Assembly: GCA_937899305.1 (NCBI GenBank)
Contig: CALDJV010001049.1
Coordinates: 1-8,958 of the forward strand
DNA from: an uncultured Cytophagaceae bacterium
Lineage (GTDB): Bacteria > Bacteroidota > Bacteroidia > Cytophagales > Microscillaceae
Reading direction: 5' to 3'
DNA: 8,958 nt
In this document: positions 5,996 through 8,958 of the stretch, piece after piece
Layout: each line of letters begins with the position of its first letter
Numbering within the stretch: position 1 is the first letter of the stretch
Translations under genes and position numbers: made by a program
The notes under the pieces: model-generated
The model's input: only the letters and a program-made list of their open reading frames with translations
What the model was told of the DNA's origin: nothing
Databases searched by the model: none

Positions 5996-6058
5996 AAACA
6001 AAAAAAGCCACCCTCTCGAGTGACTTCTTTCTGTCTATACTTCCACAAAATAGCTATC
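5996..6058. repeat. 63-bp perfect direct repeat, copy 2 (glnN 3' end)
   Basis: Same 63 bases as 4459-4521, offset 1537 bp. This copy joins the intact glnN gene, overlapping its stop codon (6054-6056), so it is probably the original. Together the copies bracket 4522-5995. Confidence 0.9.
6000..6025 (-). terminator. Rho-independent terminator of glnN
   Basis: Stem AGTCACTC/GGGTGGCT with a GAGA tetraloop (6006-6025) and seven T on the minus strand (6000-6006), about 30 bp after the glnN stop. Identical to the terminator at 4463-4488. Confidence 0.9.
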
Positions 6059-8258
6059 GAATCATCAACAACTCGCGGTATTTGGTCAATGGCCATTCCT
6101 CGTCGTCAACGATGAGCTCTAATTTATCTACGTGGTAACGAATCTTATCAAAATAGCTCTTCACCTTGTCATCATACAACAAAGCCCGCTCTTCGGTTTC
6201 TTTGTTGTTGGCCTCTTTGCGGGCCTCTACCATATCGTGGACATTGGTCTGGATCTGACTGATGTGATGAGAAATTTCTTTGATGGTTTTGGTAATCGTC
6301 TCCGTACTTTCGGTCTCGATGCCCAAGTCTTTCAAACCTTTGATGTTGTGGATCAAGGTATTTTGGTATTTCACCGCGGTAGGAATCACGTGATTGGTAG
6401 CCAAATCGCCCATCATGCGAGACTCAATCTGTACTTTCATGATGTAGTTTTCAAGAAACATCTCATAACGCGCTTCGGTTTCACGCTCGCTCATGATGTT
6501 GTGCTTCTCAAACATTTCCAATGTAGACTTCTCTATATATGCTTTCAGAGAGCGTGGAGTAGACTTTACATTCGGCAAACCTCGCTTTTCGGCTTCTTCT
6601 ACCCAATTATCTGAATAACCATCTCCTTCGAAAATCACACTTTTAGAAGCAGTAATGTATTTTCTCAAGACATTGATGATCGCCATTTCTTTTTTGGCTA
6701 CATTCTCCATTTCGGCATCTACATCTTTGCGGAACGCAATCAACTGATCGGCCACGATGGTGTTCAAGATGGTCATAGGAGAGGCACAATTCGCCGAGGA
6801 ACCTACTGCCCGGAACTCAAATTTATTACCTGTAAAGGCAAATGGAGAAGTACGGTTACGGTCGGTGTTGTCTAATAAAACTGGGGGAATTTTATCGATA
6901 CCCAGCTTCATGTATAAGTTTTCACCCTTTTCTACTACCACTTCAGCATTGTGCTCTAGCTCTTCTAGTACTGAAGCCAACTGGCTCCCGATAAATACCG
7001 ACATAATAGCGGGAGGCGCTTCATTGGCTCCCAAACGATAGTCGTTGCCTGCCGACGCAATGCTGGCCCTTAGCAATGGAGCATTGTCGTGTACTGCTTT
7101 GATGGTATTGATGAAGAAAGTCAAAAACTGAAGGTTTTCTTTTGGCTTGCTGCTAGGTGCCAACAAGTTTACCCCAGTATCGGTCATCAAAGCCCAGTTG
7201 TTATGCTTACCACTACCATTCAAGTTGGCAAACGGTTTTTCGTGAAACAACACCTTAAACTTATGACGGGTGGCCACTTTGCGCATCACATCCATCAACA
7301 ACAGGTTATGATCTACCGCCAAGTTGGCTTCTTCGAAAGTAGGCGCACACTCAAACTGAGCTGGAGCTACCTCGTTGTGACGTGTACGAACTGGAATCCC
7401 CAACTTGGTAGCTTCCAACTCGAAATCGGCCATATAGGCTCTTACTCTAGAAGGGATAGAACCAAAATAGTGATCGTCTAACTGCTGGCCTTTGGCGGGC
7501 TGGTGGCCAAATACGGTACGGCCTGCCATCACTAAATCAGGGCGAGAGTTAAATAAAGCGCGGTCAATCAAGAAATACTCTTGCTCTACTCCAAGGGTTG
7601 CCTTTACTTCTTTTACTTCACGATCAAATAACTCACATACATTGGTAGCGGCTTTGTTTACCAAGTCGAGCGACTTGAGCAAAGGCGCTTTGTAATCCAA
7701 TGCTTCTCCAGTGTAAGACACAAAAATGGTAGGAATGCACAAAGTACGGCTAGAGTTACTCTCCATAATATATGCTGGAGAATGAGGATCCCAAGCAGTA
7801 TATCCTCGGGCCTCGAAAGTAGTTCGCAACCCACCACTCGGAAAAGAAGAAGCATCTGGCTCTTGCTGGGCCAAGGCACTTCCTTTAAATTTTTCAATTA
7901 CTTCGCTGTTGCCAAACAAACCAGCATCTCCAGCCAAATCAAAAAAAGCATCGTGCTTTTCAGCCGTGGCTCCAGTCAATGGTTGGAACCAGTGGGTGTA
8001 GTGGGTCACACCCTGAGCAATTGCCCATGATTTCAGGGCAGCGGCTACGGCATCGGCCACGTCATCGCTGATGCGTTGGTTTTTGCGAATGGTTTCCGTT
8101 AGTTTTTTGTACATGTCGGCACTAATGGTAGCCTTCATGGTTTTCTCATTGAAAACATTTACCCCATAATAATCTGAGACTTTATTGGAAGGAGGGTTCA
8201 CCTCCACTTTAGGTCTATCCTGGGCTTTTTCAACGGCTTGAAATCTTAAAACGGCCAT
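6054..8258 (-). CDS. glnN: Type III glutamine synthetase
   Basis: Cytoplasmic enzyme making glutamine from glutamate, ammonia and ATP, the entry of ammonium into metabolism. At 734 residues it has the usual length of the GSIII (GlnN) family found in Bacteroidota, much longer than GSI or GSII; members form large double-ring dodecamers. Catalytic motifs occur in order: GVEQEYFLID (223-232, metal-binding Glu225 and Glu227), RTRHNEVAPAQFE (291-303), FHEKPFANLNGSGKHNNW (338-355, with His352), RLGANEAPPA (408-417) and DRNRTSPFAF followed by TGNKFEFR (466-483). The C-terminal part (about 590-734) is helical, with TITKTIKEISHHISQIQTNVHDMVEA likely coiled. No adenylylation site of the GSI type was recognised. 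The ATG at 8258 follows an AT-rich leader and gives the usual N-terminus. It appears monocistronic, with its own promoter and terminator. Confidence 0.96.
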   Translation of the reverse strand: MAVLRFQAVEKAQDRPKVEVNPPSNKVSDYYGVNVFNEKTMKATISADMYKKLTETIRKNQRISDDVADAVAAALKSWAIAQGVTHYTHWFQPLTGATAEKHDAFFDLAGDAGLFGNSEVIEKFKGSALAQQEPDASSFPSGGLRTTFEARGYTAWDPHSPAYIMESNSSRTLCIPTIFVSYTGEALDYKAPLLKSLDLVNKAATNVCELFDREVKEVKATLGVEQEYFLIDRALFNSRPDLVMAGRTVFGHQPAKGQQLDDHYFGSIPSRVRAYMADFELEATKLGIPVRTRHNEVAPAQFECAPTFEEANLAVDHNLLLMDVMRKVATRHKFKVLFHEKPFANLNGSGKHNNWALMTDTGVNLLAPSSKPKENLQFLTFFINTIKAVHDNAPLLRASIASAGNDYRLGANEAPPAIMSVFIGSQLASVLEELEHNAEVVVEKGENLYMKLGIDKIPPVLLDNTDRNRTSPFAFTGNKFEFRAVGSSANCASPMTILNTIVADQLIAFRKDVDAEMENVAKKEMAIINVLRKYITASKSVIFEGDGYSDNWVEEAEKRGLPNVKSTPRSLKAYIEKSTLEMFEKHNIMSERETEARYEMFLENYIMKVQIESRMMGDLATNHVIPTAVKYQNTLIHNIKGLKDLGIETESTETITKTIKEISHHISQIQTNVHDMVEARKEANNKETEERALLYDDKVKSYFDKIRYHVDKLELIVDDEEWPLTKYRELLMIR

Positions 8259-8305
8259 AGAGTATTTTTTTGTGATTTTACTGTAAGTGAGTTAAAATTC
8301 AAGGG

Positions 8306-8334
8306 CAAAAATATAAAAAAAGCATAAAATTCAA
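8306..8334 (-). promoter_or_regulatory. Candidate glnN promoter
   Basis: On the minus strand TATTTTTG (CAAAAATA at 8306-8313) fits TAnnTTTG, with TTG (8332-8334) 18 bp upstream and the glnN ATG about 48 bp downstream. The same 10-bp word CAAAAATATA recurs at 8385-8394 with a TTG 16 bp away (8409-8411), a possible second, distal start. The surrounding sequence is AT-rich, so chance matches are possible. Confidence 0.45.
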
Positions 8335-8491
8335 TAGATCAAGGTTTATTTTAAAAGCTATTTTTAGCAATCATAATAAAATAACAAAAATATAGGCTTA
8401 AATTAATACAAAGCCTTGAAAATATTCAGTTCCATTATGTTCTCATTTTTATTCTTAAAATCTCCATTGTACTTTCTCTCACTGGTATTAG

Positions 8492-8524
8492 TTGATAAAT
8501 AATTATCAAACTAAAAATTATCAA
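8492..8524. promoter_or_regulatory. Inverted plus direct repeat next to the small lipoprotein start
   Basis: TTGATAA (8492-8498) and TTATCAA (8503-8509) form a perfect 7-bp inverted repeat around ATAA, and AATTATCAA (8501-8509) is repeated directly at 8516-8524, 15 bp on and 4 bp before the ATG. The spacing suggests an operator or leader structure. No exact TAnnTTTG was found on this strand; TATTAGTTG (8487-8495) is a poor match. The rest of the divergent spacer (8259-8491) holds the glnN promoter candidates and a weak AGGCTT/AAGCCT inverted repeat (8394-8416). Confidence 0.35.
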
Positions 8525-8528
8525 TGTG

Positions 8529-8924
8529 ATGAATTATATCAACTATTTTTTTTCGTTCACTTTTTTAGTCATCATTTTGAGTAGTTGTGTCAGCAACAAA
8601 AAAATTACTCAAGCCAATCACCCTCAACTATTAAATGAGCACACCTTCTTGATTTCCAAAACGACTACTGATAAAACGTATGGTTTTACTCCTAAAAACC
8701 CGGTCAAAGTAGGTGGCTATAGTCCTAAAAACGAAAGGCGATTTTTGAACGCTTTGGCAGGCCCCAAGGGCGAAGTGTTGTATTATAAGTGTGCAGGGAG
8801 CTGTTGTCCATTTTCTACTCCCAATGGGTTACTAGGACAAGGTCGTCTGGATCGTTATTTGGTGACCTGGCAAGGGGGTAAAGATACATTGTCACTCTAT
8901 ATTAATATGTTGAAAACTTGGTAA
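8529..8924 (+). CDS. Small lipoprotein of a Bacteroidota family often mislabelled KDO-8-phosphate synthase-like
   Basis: A 131-residue protein with signal MNYINYFFSFTFLVIILSSC, lipobox LSSC and acylated Cys20; the n-region lacks a lysine or arginine, which is unusual. The mature part contains DKTYGFTPKNPVKVGG (48-63), RRFLNALAGPKGE (70-82), a cysteine cluster KCAGSCCPF (87-95; Cys88, Cys92, Cys93) and ends LSLYINM (121-127). I recognise this TYG..KNP.KVGG / SCC.F / LYINM pattern from small Bacteroidota lipoproteins that some databases label '2-dehydro-3-deoxyphosphooctonate aldolase'; nothing here supports that enzyme activity. It is transcribed divergently from glnN, and its function is unknown. 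GTG at 8526 directly precedes ATG 8529; the ATG is preferred. No terminator hairpin is seen before the window ends. Confidence 0.8.
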   Translation: MNYINYFFSFTFLVIILSSCVSNKKITQANHPQLLNEHTFLISKTTTDKTYGFTPKNPVKVGGYSPKNERRFLNALAGPKGEVLYYKCAGSCCPFSTPNGLLGQGRLDRYLVTWQGGKDTLSLYINMLKTW

Positions 8925-8958
8925 AACTTTAAAAATGTTATTTTTGTATTTTTTATTT

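Noticed and set aside
4459..6058. Insertion sequence or transposon
   Set aside because: No transposase or terminal inverted repeats; a 63-bp duplication is far longer than a usual target-site duplication.
6132..8030. Plus-strand open frames opposite glnN
   Set aside because: Shadows of the conserved GSIII coding sequence.

Overview
The window looks like chromosomal DNA of a Bacteroidota bacterium, most likely a marine Cytophagales relative (a Microscilla-like genus is a guess from overall resemblance). The grounds are the protein families (a PaaZ with an extra C-terminal domain, a type III glutamine synthetase, small lipoproteins), promoters of the Bacteroidota form TTG-N17/18-TAnnTTTG, A-rich leaders instead of clear Shine-Dalgarno sites, and AT-rich spacers.

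Layout. Positions 1-116 are a leader with two small hairpins. Positions 117-4315 (+) hold a phenylacetate-degradation group: paaZ (117-2612), an enoyl-CoA hydratase/isomerase (2692-3444) and paaY (3728-4315). PaaZ opens and oxidises the oxepin-CoA ring, the crotonase-fold enzyme probably acts on the later beta-oxidation-like steps, and PaaY is the thioesterase that clears the dead-end CoA adduct formed when PaaZ lags. The ring-epoxidase genes (paaABCDE) are not here. The three genes are not tightly packed. A strong hairpin follows paaZ, and about 280 bp of repeat-rich spacer separates the hydratase gene from paaY.

Positions 3445-3727 and 4316-4458 carry an unusual spacer repeat family: degenerate arrays with strict 7-bp spacing (words like GTGGACT, ATGGACC, AACTCCC) and 8-bp spacing (ATTGTTNN), mixed with tiny GC-rich hairpins. 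The arrays on the two sides of paaY lie in opposite orientation.

Positions 4459-6058 look like an inserted or duplicated segment. A perfect 63-bp direct repeat (4459-4521 and 5996-6058), made of the glnN stop region plus its rho-independent terminator, brackets a gene for a lipoprotein of the serine beta-lactamase-like hydrolase fold (4560-5678, -) and a degenerate AraC-type helix-turn-helix remnant (5819-5995, -). The hydrolase gene has a good Bacteroidota promoter with a palindromic site directly upstream.

Positions 6054-8258 (-) encode a full-length type III glutamine synthetase (glnN). An AT-rich divergent spacer follows, then a small secreted lipoprotein gene of a family widespread in Bacteroidota (8529-8924, +). 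I see no CRISPR, tRNA, rRNA, transposase or recognisable defence system.
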